Source: Bermanella sp047621325
GTDB taxonomy: Bacteria; Pseudomonadota; Gammaproteobacteria; Pseudomonadales; Oceanobacteraceae
NCBI GenBank assembly: GCA_047621325.1
Contig: JBLHLT010000007.1
Coordinates: 118,777-182,776, forward strand
Direction of reading: 5' to 3'
Length of the DNA: 64,000 nucleotides
A program made the translations under genes and the position numbers. The notes beneath the pieces were generated by a model that was given only the letters and a program-made list of their open reading frames with translations, did no database searches and was not told the origin of the DNA. Shown here one piece after another: positions 49,349 to 57,549 of the stretch. Numbering within the stretch: the first letter of the stretch is position 1; the number at the start of each line of letters is the position of its first letter.

Positions 49349-50122
49349 TTATTCGTCCACCACCATGATGCCCACGCGGGAATTAGCAAAAACATTGCTG
49401 AAGTGTTGATTCATACGCTCAATTTGCATCCGCAACGCCCGCTCTTTATCGATGGCTACACGGGTAATCGATAAAAAGCCGTTCACACTGTCAGTGACCA
49501 GTCCGATTTCATCGTTCAGATGTATGTTATCCACCTCTATGGCATACGACTCGCCCGGTTTAGCCAAGGTCACCTGATCCGCCAAGCGACGCAGTGGCGT
49601 CGCAACTAATATATTGGTTGCAAATATGGATGCGATTGCCAGTAACAATGTCAAAACCACCATCGAGGTAATATTTTCAAACACGATACTGGTGGCGCGC
49701 TCCGCAATAAGCGGGTCATTCGACCACACGTTGATTTCGCCAATCACGTCTTCACCATTGACCGGAGAATAAAGCGGATAGCGACTCATCCTATGCTGCG
49801 ATAACACTGCCGTGGGGCTATTAGCGCTTTGTGCGTGCTTAGAAAAACCGCCTTGGCCTGTAATGTTTGCGGCTAAAATTTCATCGTCTTGCAGCAGCCC
49901 ATTGAGTACTTCTTCGGCTATTTCTTCATTCGAGACAAACGTTGCAATGGCGGCAGAGGTGCTCAACACACCGACTAGGCGCACTTGTTGTGCCTGAGCA
50001 CCCTTTTGGTATGACTCAAAACTGAGGTAACTGATAATCGGCGCACAAATGGCAATAAAGGCTAAACCACACAGGGTCAGCACGGCATTGAGCTTACGTC
50101 GAATATTCCAGCGGATAATCAA
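49349..50122 (-). CDS. HAMP-type sensor, N-terminal part (ends at in-frame stop)
   Basis: The 257-residue product has two transmembrane segments (about 15-35 and 150-175) flanking a periplasmic CHASE8-like sensor region of about 115 residues, followed by a HAMP linker (NILVATPLRRLADQVTLAKPGE and SYAIEVDNIHLNDEIGLVTDSVNGFL) and a short coiled coil. The last residues, ANSRVGIMVVDE, are the start of a PAS domain that continues in the next frame segment after the stop. The start is TTG at 50122, seven bases after AGGAAGG. It controls the GGDEF output only if the stop is read through or recent. Confidence 0.8.
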   Translation of the reverse strand: MIIRWNIRRKLNAVLTLCGLAFIAICAPIISYLSFESYQKGAQAQQVRLVGVLSTSAAIATFVSNEEIAEEVLNGLLQDDEILAANITGQGGFSKHAQSANSPTAVLSQHRMSRYPLYSPVNGEDVIGEINVWSNDPLIAERATSIVFENITSMVVLTLLLAIASIFATNILVATPLRRLADQVTLAKPGESYAIEVDNIHLNDEIGLVTDSVNGFLSITRVAIDKERALRMQIERMNQHFSNVFANSRVGIMVVDE

Positions 50123-50444
50123 TACGTTGCCTTCCTAAAATCTAACTATTCTCATTAGAATAGTACAATCACTCGGTTAAAGAGCAGTTTATGCAAAGAA
50201 TGAAAGGGCCTAAAACCATGCCCATCATGGACGCATGCACTCGCCCTGCATTCAAATATCCCCTCATGTTGGTCGGCATTTTTTGCTTAAATCCACACCT
50301 GCATTCGTCAGCCAATGACCGTGCAAACACCCTATTACGCCATGAGCCACTGACTTTTTATTGCCGAATCGTTTGAGCATCACCCACCAAGCGTGCAATT
50401 AAAGTCTAAAATAAGGTGAGCCATTGTTATTAAGGGATTATGTT
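50123..50444. other. intergenic region with a palindrome
   Basis: About 320 bp with no supported gene. CTATTCT and AGAATAG form a perfect inverted repeat around catt at 50146-50163, 24 bases above the TTG start of the sensor gene, and could be a regulator binding site. A 61-codon frame at 50191-50376 has no ribosome binding site or recognisable content. Confidence 0.45.
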
Positions 50445-51314
50445 ATGCGCTGCGCGGCTTTTCTGACAAGATCGGTGTTATTTGGCACATTGTTTCTTTC
50501 TGCTTGGTTTATTTCTGTCTCGGCGCTTGCTAATACCCTAGAAGATGTCATCTACAAAACAGACGGCAGCGTGCTGCGTGGCACCCTAATTGAACAGGAC
50601 TTTGCTAACGGTAAATATAAGATTCAGCTTAACGGTGGCAGTGTGTTTAGTGTGAATAAAGATGATATTGAAAAAATAAGCAAAGAAGCCCCCATCACAG
50701 GCAGTGGTCATCAATCTGGTGTGAACATTAACATCAACAATAGTCCGGTGATCAACCAAAACCCCCAAGTAGAACAAACCGTTAGTCAAAACACAGACTT
50801 TGAGCCGCCCCATAAAACCCTTGGTACGTTCTATATTGGCACCATGAGCCATTCGCTTAAAACAGTCAGCACATTGGGGGAAAGCACCTTCACCTATACT
50901 GGCTTAAACCTCGCTGCACAATTCAACGCCAACCAGCATTTTGCGATTTATAGTGATTTTAATGTCGGCTCGTTTAGTGAAAAGGAAGAAACCGATCGCT
51001 TTGGTCATACCACCACGCTTTCTGGTAGCGACCTGAGCGATGAAAATTACAGCAGTTTTCAAATAGCGGCTATTTTAAGTACGAACCTCTATGCAGGCTG
51101 GCAGTTCTTCACAGGCTTAGGTGCATTTACTGAAAGCTACGCCACCGATGCCGATTCATCCACAGCCAGTGGCTCAGATTTTCAGTTAGGGCTGGGTTAT
51201 AGCTGGCAAACCTTACAAGTACTATTACGCGTAAATGTACTCAATAGCTCAGACTACTCGGAAGCCGTGGACAGCAGTACAACAGGGCATTTGCAGCTAG
51301 GATTCAACTTTTAG
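50445..51314 (+). CDS. outer-membrane barrel protein with DGSVLRG-type N-terminal domain (copy 1)
   Basis: I start at the ATG at 50445, nine bases after AAGGGA; a TTG seven codons upstream lacks this. The 289-residue protein has a signal peptide (ending SVSALA). A small domain follows at about 25-70, DVIYKTDGSVLRGTLIEQDFANGKYKIQLNGGSVFSVNKDDIEKISKE. This resembles the DVVYLKNGSIIKG-type domain known from Bacteroidetes outer-membrane proteins. A linker rich in asparagine and glutamine (ININNSPVINQNPQVEQ) precedes a barrel ending QLGFNF. The next gene encodes a paralogue. Function is unknown. Confidence 0.68.
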   Translation: MRCAAFLTRSVLFGTLFLSAWFISVSALANTLEDVIYKTDGSVLRGTLIEQDFANGKYKIQLNGGSVFSVNKDDIEKISKEAPITGSGHQSGVNININNSPVINQNPQVEQTVSQNTDFEPPHKTLGTFYIGTMSHSLKTVSTLGESTFTYTGLNLAAQFNANQHFAIYSDFNVGSFSEKEETDRFGHTTTLSGSDLSDENYSSFQIAAILSTNLYAGWQFFTGLGAFTESYATDADSSTASGSDFQLGLGYSWQTLQVLLRVNVLNSSDYSEAVDSSTTGHLQLGFNF

Positions 51315-51328
51315 CGAGCTTACTCGCT
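51313..51328 (+). terminator. weak hairpin between the paralogues
   Basis: AGCGAG and CTCGCT pair around ctta over the first gene's stop codon. Only a short T-rich stretch follows, so it may attenuate rather than end transcription. Confidence 0.35.
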
Positions 51329-51394
51329 TATTTGCGGTGATTTGTCATGTATAATCCGCTAACGGGTACTTATAACAACAATAAAAGGTCTTTT

Positions 51395-52231
51395 ATGCGC
51401 GCATTGCTTTTTGCTTTAGGGCTGTCATGCATCGCTTTTAACGCGGCTCACGGGTTTGACGACGTCGTGTACACAAAAGACGGATCGGTATTACGTGGTA
51501 AACTGATCGAGCAAGACTTTGAGAATAACCGCTACAAGTTTCAAATCAAAGGTGGCAGTGTGCTGGCCATCGCCACAGAAGACATCCGCAAAATAACCAA
51601 AGAGCCTGCCGCTCAATTACCAGCCAATGACTCACCAAGTGAAAAAGCCACGCCTGAACCGAATACACTCACGACACAGGGCAAAATACACAACGTAGCG
51701 CCAACAAAACCAGCCACCTTTAATACCGTGTACTTTGGTCGGGTCTACCATGAAACCTCTGAACCATATAAAGACCACTTCTCTAACAATGACTACACCC
51801 AATACCATAACTATCGAGGTTTAAGGGCGGCGTATCAACACGAACATTCCGAGCATATCGCCACACTGTACGCACTAGAAACCGCTAAGCTCGACACCAT
51901 CACCATTGAAGATAAAGACCGTAACGACACCATTTATAATTTAAATATCCCAGAGTCAGTGCGTTATCTGGGGGTTAAATCGTCAATTATTGCCAGTACC
52001 AACCTCAACAAAGGGTGGCAGTTTTATCTTGGCGGCGGCTTGTTTTATGACACCTATTTTCAAGATTCAGGCAACCGCAATAACGCAGGAATACGCTATG
52101 ATTTCGGCCTCGGCTATTCATGGTACACTTGCCAAGCCATGCTGAGATTCAGCGGTGATTTAACTAACAACCAGTCAAACTCAAAAGCCGAGTCCGCCGA
52201 AGCGGTGATTGATTTCGGTTACAACTTTTAA
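51395..52231 (+). CDS. outer-membrane barrel protein with DGSVLRG-type N-terminal domain (copy 2)
   Basis: The start at 51395 follows AAAAGG by six bases; an upstream frame of 16 codons is unsupported. The 278-residue protein has a signal peptide (ending FNAAHG). Its N-terminal domain, DVVYTKDGSVLRGKLIEQDFENNRYKFQIKGGSVLAIATEDIRKITKE, is very close to that of the preceding gene, and a linker and a barrel ending IDFGYNF follow. The linker and barrel have diverged strongly while the N-terminal domain has not. That points to a tandem duplication followed by barrel change. It is seven bases from the RDD gene (stop 52231, next start 52239). Confidence 0.68.
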   Translation: MRALLFALGLSCIAFNAAHGFDDVVYTKDGSVLRGKLIEQDFENNRYKFQIKGGSVLAIATEDIRKITKEPAAQLPANDSPSEKATPEPNTLTTQGKIHNVAPTKPATFNTVYFGRVYHETSEPYKDHFSNNDYTQYHNYRGLRAAYQHEHSEHIATLYALETAKLDTITIEDKDRNDTIYNLNIPESVRYLGVKSSIIASTNLNKGWQFYLGGGLFYDTYFQDSGNRNNAGIRYDFGLGYSWYTCQAMLRFSGDLTNNQSNSKAESAEAVIDFGYNF

Positions 52232-52238
52232 GAATTTT

Positions 52239-52688
52239 ATGTCTGATCAACAAAATACGTTAACTGTCACCAACGCAGGTTTGTTTGTTCGCCTAGCGGC
52301 ACTACTTTACGATGCACTACTCGTGCTTGGCCTTTGGTTTGCCATTGGTGTTGTTTTTGTTATTGCTAACGGTGGTGAAGCAGCTAATACCCATAATCCG
52401 TTTTTACCCAGTGCACTGTTTATTGCCACTTTGTGGTTCAACATGCACTTTTGGCGCAGAGGCGGCCAAACGTTAGGTATGCGTGCATGGCGCTTACGCT
52501 TGCTTAATCAAAACAAAGGACCATTAACCATGACGCAATGTTTATTGCGCTTTGTGGTCGCAATTGGTTCTTTAGGTTTATGCGGCATCGGGTATTTGTG
52601 GATGTTCATTGATAAAGACGGTTTCACATGGCACGACAAATACAGTGAAACCCGTGTGATTCGCGAGCCAAAAAAAATCACAGCTTAA
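52239..52688 (+). CDS. RDD family membrane protein
   Basis: The 149-residue product has three hydrophobic segments (about 12-38, 52-70 and 103-125). The RDD signature residues are in LFVRLAALLYDALLVLGLW (arginine and aspartate), and a GGQTLGMRAWRLRL block lies in the middle. RDD proteins are small inner-membrane proteins whose roles are mostly unknown, with transport suggested for some. The ATG at 52239 is preferred over a frame ten codons upstream, which overlaps the barrel gene. It closes the two-paralogue operon and is followed by a terminator. Confidence 0.85.
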   Translation: MSDQQNTLTVTNAGLFVRLAALLYDALLVLGLWFAIGVVFVIANGGEAANTHNPFLPSALFIATLWFNMHFWRRGGQTLGMRAWRLRLLNQNKGPLTMTQCLLRFVVAIGSLGLCGIGYLWMFIDKDGFTWHDKYSETRVIREPKKITA

Positions 52689-52696
52689 CCATAAAC

Positions 52697-52717
52697 GCCC
52701 CTTTCAAGGGGCTTTTT
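52697..52717 (+). terminator. rho-independent terminator after the RDD gene
   Basis: GCCCC and GGGGC pair around tttcaa, followed by five T. Confidence 0.8.
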
Positions 52718-53135
52718 ATTACACACTATCATCGCGTAACCACTGCAAACTTAATCCTCTTCAATGAACAATAAAGTGTCGTGACGAATAATAAGAGTGC
52801 GTTTAACGCCTTTTATTTTATTGAATAACATTCCGCTCATAAAAAAAATGCCATACGCTGACTGACACGTCATAAGCAACCACAAACAAACACATTTATT
52901 TTTCGATAATATTTTTGTGCGTGTTAAATCACACTTGCGCACCAAACCAACACACCGCATTAGTTCGCGCACCACTAAAACGCATAATTTATTAATCGTC
53001 ATTCACTTTTTCTGATAAGTAGCACTGTTTTCAACAAAATTAATTCTGGCATCTAAATTGCTATAACTTAGTACAGAATAATCTTGGCTAGTAACATTTA
53101 GGTACTCGTCCACAGTCTGAAAAATTTGCAATGGT
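52718..53135. other. non-coding gap upstream of the guanidine riboswitch
   Basis: About 420 bp with no supported gene. The promoter of the guanidine operon should lie in its right half. A minus-strand 83-codon frame (52751-53002) has a composition unlike its neighbours and no matching motif. Confidence 0.5.
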
Positions 53136-53252
53136 ATAGCTAGGGTTCCGACTTTTTTAAAAGTGACTGGTCCGAGAGCTATCGACCTTCCAAAAAAATC
53201 TTAAGTATTTTTTGTAAGGTTACACGGCGGGATAAAAGCCCGGGAGAATCGA
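53136..53252 (+). promoter_or_regulatory. guanidine-I (ykkC) riboswitch
   Basis: The hallmark conserved blocks appear in order and spacing: CTAGGGTTCCG (53140-53150), CTGGTCCGAGAG (53167-53178), ACACGGCGGGATAAAAGCCC (53222-53241) and CGGGAGA. This is the ykkC class that senses free guanidine and turns on guanidine export or breakdown genes. It ends about 55 bases before the substrate-binding protein ATG, so it would control the whole downstream operon. Confidence 0.93.
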
Positions 53253-53306
53253 CTGGCATTGGCCAAGATTACTCATGTGTAACTTTTAAATACTTGGGAG
53301 AACCCA

Positions 53307-54359
53307 ATGAAAACATTTACATCTCGTTTATTGCTTAGTGCATCTATTGCGCTTAGCACCCTTAGCGCTTCAAATCTTGTACAAGCAAAAGAAGATTTCA
53401 AAGTGTGTTGGTCTATTTATGTAGGCTGGATGCCTTGGGAGTACGGACATGAATCTGGCATCGTAAAAAAATGGGCTGACAAATACGACATCAACATTGA
53501 TGTGGTGCAGTTTAATGATTACGTTGAATCTATGAATCAATACACTGCCGGTGAATTTGATGCTTGCACCATGGCAAATGTGGATGCTCTAACCATTCCA
53601 GCTGCTGGCGGTGTTGACTCTACAGCGTTAATTGTTGGTGATTTTTCTAACGGCAACGATGCCGTTATCCTAAAAAATGGTAAGTCTATTAAAGACGCTA
53701 AAGGGCAAAACATTAACCTTGTCGAATTAAGTGTTTCTCACTACCTATTAGCACGCGGCTTAGAGAGCGTTGGGCTTTCTGAAAAAGACGTAAAAGTTGT
53801 TAACACTTCTGATGCCGATTTAGTCTCTGCTTATACCACAAGTGATGTCACTGCCGTTGCCACTTGGAATCCACTGGTAAGTGAAATTTTAAGCATGCCA
53901 AAAAGCAATAACGTTTTTGACAGCTCTAAAATCCCTGGTGAAATCATTGATACCCTTATCGTTAATACAAAAACCCTTAAAGAGAACCCTAAACTAGGTA
54001 AAGCCTTAGTGGGCGCGTGGTATGAAATCATGGCAAAAATGAAAGCAGACAAAGCCGTACGCGAACACATGGGTAAAGCATCCGGTACCGACCTTGCGGG
54101 CTTTGAAGCTCAGCTAGATTCAACCAAAATGTTTTATGACGCAAAAGAAGCCGTTGATTTTGTAAAAAGCCCTGCACTTAAAAATACGATGCAATATGTT
54201 GCTGAATTTTCGTTTGATCATGGCTTATTAGGCGAAGGCGCTGCAGACGCAGGGTTTATTGGTATCGAAACACCTACAGGTGTATTTGGTAATAAAGACA
54301 ATATCCAATTGCGCTTTGATCCAAGCTACATGGAAATGGTTGCTAACGGTAGCTTGTAA
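53307..54359 (+). CDS. guanidine/urea ABC transporter, substrate-binding protein
   Basis: The 350-residue product has a signal peptide (about 1-27, ending LVQA). The mature part is a NitT/TauT-type periplasmic-binding domain: FKVCWSIYVGWMPWEYGHESGIVKKWADKYDINIDVVQFNDYVESMNQYTAGEFDACTMAN. It captures small ligands in the periplasm and passes them to the permease. Members next to urea carboxylase genes are labelled urea transporters, but the guanidine-I riboswitch directly upstream argues for guanidine or a related compound. The first gene of the operon, it has a hairpin 26 bases after its stop. Confidence 0.9.
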   Translation: MKTFTSRLLLSASIALSTLSASNLVQAKEDFKVCWSIYVGWMPWEYGHESGIVKKWADKYDINIDVVQFNDYVESMNQYTAGEFDACTMANVDALTIPAAGGVDSTALIVGDFSNGNDAVILKNGKSIKDAKGQNINLVELSVSHYLLARGLESVGLSEKDVKVVNTSDADLVSAYTTSDVTAVATWNPLVSEILSMPKSNNVFDSSKIPGEIIDTLIVNTKTLKENPKLGKALVGAWYEIMAKMKADKAVREHMGKASGTDLAGFEAQLDSTKMFYDAKEAVDFVKSPALKNTMQYVAEFSFDHGLLGEGAADAGFIGIETPTGVFGNKDNIQLRFDPSYMEMVANGSL

Positions 54360-54382
54360 AACCGCTTTATAACAATAATAAA

Positions 54383-54402
54383 AAACAACAAGGACGTTGT
54401 TT
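54383..54402 (+). promoter_or_regulatory. hairpin between substrate-binding and permease genes
   Basis: AAACAAC and GTTGTTT pair around aaggac. Such elements often raise the amount of the first gene's mRNA over the later ones. No T-run follows, so it is not a complete terminator. Confidence 0.5.
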
Positions 54403-54435
54403 ACTACCCAAGCCCCATTTTTAAAAGAGACCATT

Positions 54436-55251
54436 ATGAATCGCTGGATAAATAAAAAGCCATCTCAGCCTTTGGCCATTGCATTGGGAGTGCTACCATT
54501 TATCTTGCTGATGGCCCTTTATCAATGGGGTTCTGAAATACGTAAAGCGGAAAACCCTAACGATAAATTACTACCAAGTGTCAGTGAATTTCAAAGTGCC
54601 ATTGACCGATTAGCCTTTACCCCAAGCAAACGCACTGGCGAATACTTATTTTGGCAAGATACCAAAAGCAGTTTACAGCGCCTATTAACCGGTGTTGTGT
54701 GCGCTGCGATGATTGGTTTATTGCTTGGGCTCATTACAGGTGCGATTCCGTTAATTGGTGCTAACTTAAACCCAATTATTACCGCCATATCACTCATCCC
54801 TCCCATGGCAGTATTACCGTTATTACTGATTACGTTTGGCTTAGGTGAGTTATCAAAAGTCATGTTGATTGTTGTAGGGATTACCCCGTTTTTAATTCGT
54901 GACTTATACCAACGCACCAAAGATATTCCTAACGAACAACTGGTTAAAGCACAAACACTGGGTGCAAATTCATTTCAAATTATTATTCGTGTGTTATTAC
55001 CGCAAATATTACCAAGGCTGCTTGATGCACTGCGTTTAAGTTTAGGCACCGCATGGTTATTTTTAATTGCCGCAGAAGCCATCGCGGCCACCGACGGTTT
55101 AGGGTATCGCATATTTTTAGTCAGACGTTATTTATCAATGGACGTGATTTTACCCTATGTCATGTGGATAACTTTATTGGCATTTTTTCTTGATTGGTTA
55201 CTCATGATGACCAGTAAAAAAGTATTCCCTTGGTATCACGCGGCGAAGTAG
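54436..55251 (+). CDS. guanidine/urea ABC transporter, permease
   Basis: The 271-residue product has about six transmembrane segments and the inner-membrane permease EAA loop (ELVKAQTLGANSFQIIIRVLLPQILPRLLDALRLSLGTAW; conserved A-x2-LGA). It belongs to the SsuC/TauC/NrtB branch. The ATG at 54436 gives MNRWINKKPSQP, with GAGA nearby; a TTG frame 13 codons upstream is less likely. It works with the binding protein and the ATPase next to it. Confidence 0.9.
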   Translation: MNRWINKKPSQPLAIALGVLPFILLMALYQWGSEIRKAENPNDKLLPSVSEFQSAIDRLAFTPSKRTGEYLFWQDTKSSLQRLLTGVVCAAMIGLLLGLITGAIPLIGANLNPIITAISLIPPMAVLPLLLITFGLGELSKVMLIVVGITPFLIRDLYQRTKDIPNEQLVKAQTLGANSFQIIIRVLLPQILPRLLDALRLSLGTAWLFLIAAEAIAATDGLGYRIFLVRRYLSMDVILPYVMWITLLAFFLDWLLMMTSKKVFPWYHAAK

Positions 55252-55259
55252 AGGTCACT

Positions 55260-56042
55260 ATGTCTGATTATCAAATTGAATTTCGCCACGTTGAGAAATC
55301 CTATGGTGAAAACTTAGTGTTAGAAAATATTAACTGCCAAGTTAAAAAAGGTGAATTTATCACCATGGTAGGCACCTCTGGCTGTGGTAAAAGTACCTTT
55401 TTAAACATGTTACTGGGCACAGAATCCCATACACAAGGTGACATAGTATTAGATGGCCAACCCATTTTGGCTGAGCCTAGCCCTGAGCGCGGCATTGTGT
55501 TTCAAAAGTATTCCGTCTTCCCTCACTTATCTGTGCGTGACAACGTCGCTATTTCAAAAGAATTTGAATCCAGTTTTATTGGCCGTCTTTTTGGCAAAAA
55601 ACGTAAACACGCATTAGACGAAGCGGATGAATGGCTAGACGCCGTTGGTTTACTAGACGCTAAGCATAAATACCCACATGAACTTTCAGGCGGTATGCAA
55701 CAACGTTTAGCCATTGCACAAGCGTTAATTAAACACCCAAAAGTATTATTACTCGATGAGCCATTCGGGGCACTTGATCCTGGCATTCGTAAAGACATGC
55801 ACGCATTAGTATTGGATTTATGGCAAAAATATAAGCTGACTATTTTTATGGTGACCCATGACTTAGAAGAAGGCTTTTATTTAGGCACACGCCTATGGGT
55901 ATTCGATAAAACCCGATACGACCCACACTCCCCCAATCGATTTGGCAGCACCATCACCTTTGATTTACCTGTGGGTAAAGTCGACAAAGACAGTTTTATA
56001 GAGATTGAAGAATCACTATCACCACACGCACTATCGGCGTAG
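55260..56042 (+). CDS. guanidine/urea ABC transporter, ATP-binding protein
   Basis: The 260-residue product has Walker A GTSGCGKST (about 37-45), the Q-loop in VFQKYSVFPHLSV, the ABC signature LSGGMQQRLAIAQAL, Walker B VLLLDEPFGALD and the H-loop in VTHDLEEGFYLG. It is of the SsuB/TauB/NrtD type. The ATG at 55260 is chosen for GAGG six bases upstream; it lies eight bases after the permease stop. An upstream frame of ten codons is unlikely. Its stop is 18 bases before the ATG of the first DUF1989 gene. Confidence 0.93.
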   Translation: MSDYQIEFRHVEKSYGENLVLENINCQVKKGEFITMVGTSGCGKSTFLNMLLGTESHTQGDIVLDGQPILAEPSPERGIVFQKYSVFPHLSVRDNVAISKEFESSFIGRLFGKKRKHALDEADEWLDAVGLLDAKHKYPHELSGGMQQRLAIAQALIKHPKVLLLDEPFGALDPGIRKDMHALVLDLWQKYKLTIFMVTHDLEEGFYLGTRLWVFDKTRYDPHSPNRFGSTITFDLPVGKVDKDSFIEIEESLSPHALSA

Positions 56043-56059
56043 TGAGAGGCATAAAAATT

Positions 56060-56806
56060 ATGACACACACATCAAAAACCTATCATGCATTGGTTAACGA
56101 TAAGACCTACCAAACCACCGTCAGTGGTGCAAGCCACTGGTCATTCATGGCACGCAAAGGCACGCAACTAACCCTTAAAGATATCAACGGCGGCGCTAAC
56201 GTCGGCATGCTGTTTTATAACCCATATCAACTGGGTGAAAAATACAACGCACCGGACACATTAAAATGCCAACATACATTTAAACTCACCCAAGGCCATT
56301 GCTTATACAGTGACATGGGGCGAATTTTTTGTTCAATCATTGACGATAGCTTTGGCTGGCATGAAAGTGTCTGCGGCAATAGTCACAGCACACACATCGA
56401 AAAACAATTTGGTCAACGCAATTACCAAGACGACCATAATCTTTGGCTACAAAATGGTTATGACAGTTTTTTAGTTGAGCTTGCAAAATATAACTTAAAA
56501 GCCCAAGACATGGCCGCTAACGTCAATTGGTTTAGCCAAGTGAGCAGCGACGATGAAGGCAAACTTGCGCTGACTCGAAACAGTCAAGCTGGTGATGCCG
56601 TCACACTTCGCTTCGAAATGGATACATTAGTGGTGATGCATACCTGCCCACATCCATTCACCAAAGCCAGTACCTACCCAATGACCCCTATTGAAATCAC
56701 ATTAACCCAAGCGAATGCAATTGGTGTAGATGACCCATGCATGAATCATTGCCCTGAAAACCAAAGGGGTTTTGAAAATAACGCCTTGTATCATTTTGGT
56801 TTGTGA
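56060..56806 (+). CDS. carboxyguanidine deiminase subunit (UAAP1-type, DUF1989)
   Basis: The 248-residue product is a DUF1989-type protein: SGASHWSFMARKGTQLTLKDINGGANVGMLFYNPYQLGEKYNAPDTLKCQHTF, SDMGRIFCSIIDDSFGWHESVCGNSHSTHI, LVVMHTCPHPF and CMNHCPENQ. It was named urea amidolyase-associated protein 1. Two such proteins form the carboxyguanidine deiminase that acts with guanidine carboxylase. Several cysteines and histidines (HESVCGNSH, CMNHC) look like metal ligands. The ATG at 56060 follows AGAGG. Its stop overlaps a GTG of the next gene by four bases (ATG of next gene at 56815). Confidence 0.88.
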   Translation: MTHTSKTYHALVNDKTYQTTVSGASHWSFMARKGTQLTLKDINGGANVGMLFYNPYQLGEKYNAPDTLKCQHTFKLTQGHCLYSDMGRIFCSIIDDSFGWHESVCGNSHSTHIEKQFGQRNYQDDHNLWLQNGYDSFLVELAKYNLKAQDMAANVNWFSQVSSDDEGKLALTRNSQAGDAVTLRFEMDTLVVMHTCPHPFTKASTYPMTPIEITLTQANAIGVDDPCMNHCPENQRGFENNALYHFGL

Positions 56807-56814
56807 GAATAATC

Positions 56815-57453
56815 ATGATTAAAGAAAGTCTATTAAAAACAGAGAACGCACAGTCATCTGCAACCGTGGATGCTGGTGATTACTATTTTGGCATTGTTAA
56901 AGCCGGTGAAACTATTCGCATTGTCGATCTTAAAGGCAATCAAGCGGCGGACACCTTATTTTATAATGCCAACGACGTAAGCGAACGTTATAGCGCCATG
57001 GATACGGTACGCGAACAAGGTGCACTATATCTAACCGCCGGTACCATGTTGAAAACCAATTTAAATAACGACCTATTAGAAATTGTCGCCGACACCTGCG
57101 GCCGTCACGATACGGTGGGCGGTGCCTGTGCAACCGAATCCAACACCGTTCGTTATGACTTAGAAAAACGCTGTATGCATGCGTGTCGCGATAGCTGGAT
57201 GCTCGCCATTCAAGAACATCCAGAATACAAATTAAATAAAGAAGATATTACTCATAATATTAATTTTTTTATGAATGTGCCGGTCACAAGCGATGGCAAA
57301 CTTACCTTCGAAGATGGCATTTCGGCACCAGGCAAGTACGTAGAGCTCACCGCTAAGATGGATACCTTGGTATTAATTTCCAATTGCCCACAACTGAACA
57401 ACCCATGTAATGGTTATGACCCAACCCCAGTTGAAGTATTCATTTGGTCGTAA
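56815..57453 (+). CDS. carboxyguanidine deiminase subunit (UAAP2-type, DUF1989)
   Basis: The 212-residue partner of the previous protein shares its fold: YYFGIVKAGETIRIVDLKGNQAADTLFYNANDVSERYSAMDTV, DTCGRHDTVGGACATESN and LVLISNCPQLNNPCNGYDPTPVEV. UAAP1 and UAAP2 are expected to form a heterocomplex that converts carboxyguanidine to allophanate. Cysteine-histidine residues in CGRHDTVGGAC correspond to those in UAAP1. The ATG at 56815 is preferred over a GTG four codons earlier. An 85-bp spacer to the carboxylase ATG holds the guanidine-II riboswitch. Confidence 0.87.
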   Translation: MIKESLLKTENAQSSATVDAGDYYFGIVKAGETIRIVDLKGNQAADTLFYNANDVSERYSAMDTVREQGALYLTAGTMLKTNLNNDLLEIVADTCGRHDTVGGACATESNTVRYDLEKRCMHACRDSWMLAIQEHPEYKLNKEDITHNINFFMNVPVTSDGKLTFEDGISAPGKYVELTAKMDTLVLISNCPQLNNPCNGYDPTPVEVFIWS

Positions 57454-57490
57454 GCGTTATCAAAAAAATTTAAGTGTTCGCACTTCGAAA

Positions 57491-57532
57491 TCAGGACGAC
57501 CTGAATTCGCTATTCATCATCGGGACGACCCG
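57491..57532 (+). promoter_or_regulatory. guanidine-II (mini-ykkC) riboswitch
   Basis: Two short hairpins share an ACGA loop: TCAGG-ACGA-CCTGA (57491-57504) and CGGG-ACGA-CCCG (57521-57532). A 16-base linker separates them. Tandem stem-loops with conserved ACGR tetraloops closed by GG/CC are the defining feature of the guanidine-II aptamer. The second hairpin ends 7-8 bases before the carboxylase ribosome binding site GGAG (57540-57543), the usual spot for this class to control translation. Confidence 0.9.
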
Positions 57533-57549
57533 TCAGTTTGGAGCCGTTT

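Noticed and set aside
50191..50376. 61-codon plus-strand ORF
   Set aside because: No ribosome binding site, no motif, and it lies in a promoter region.
52751..53002. 83-codon minus-strand ORF upstream of the guanidine riboswitch
   Set aside because: Composition unlike its neighbours and no similarity that I can recognise; probably chance.
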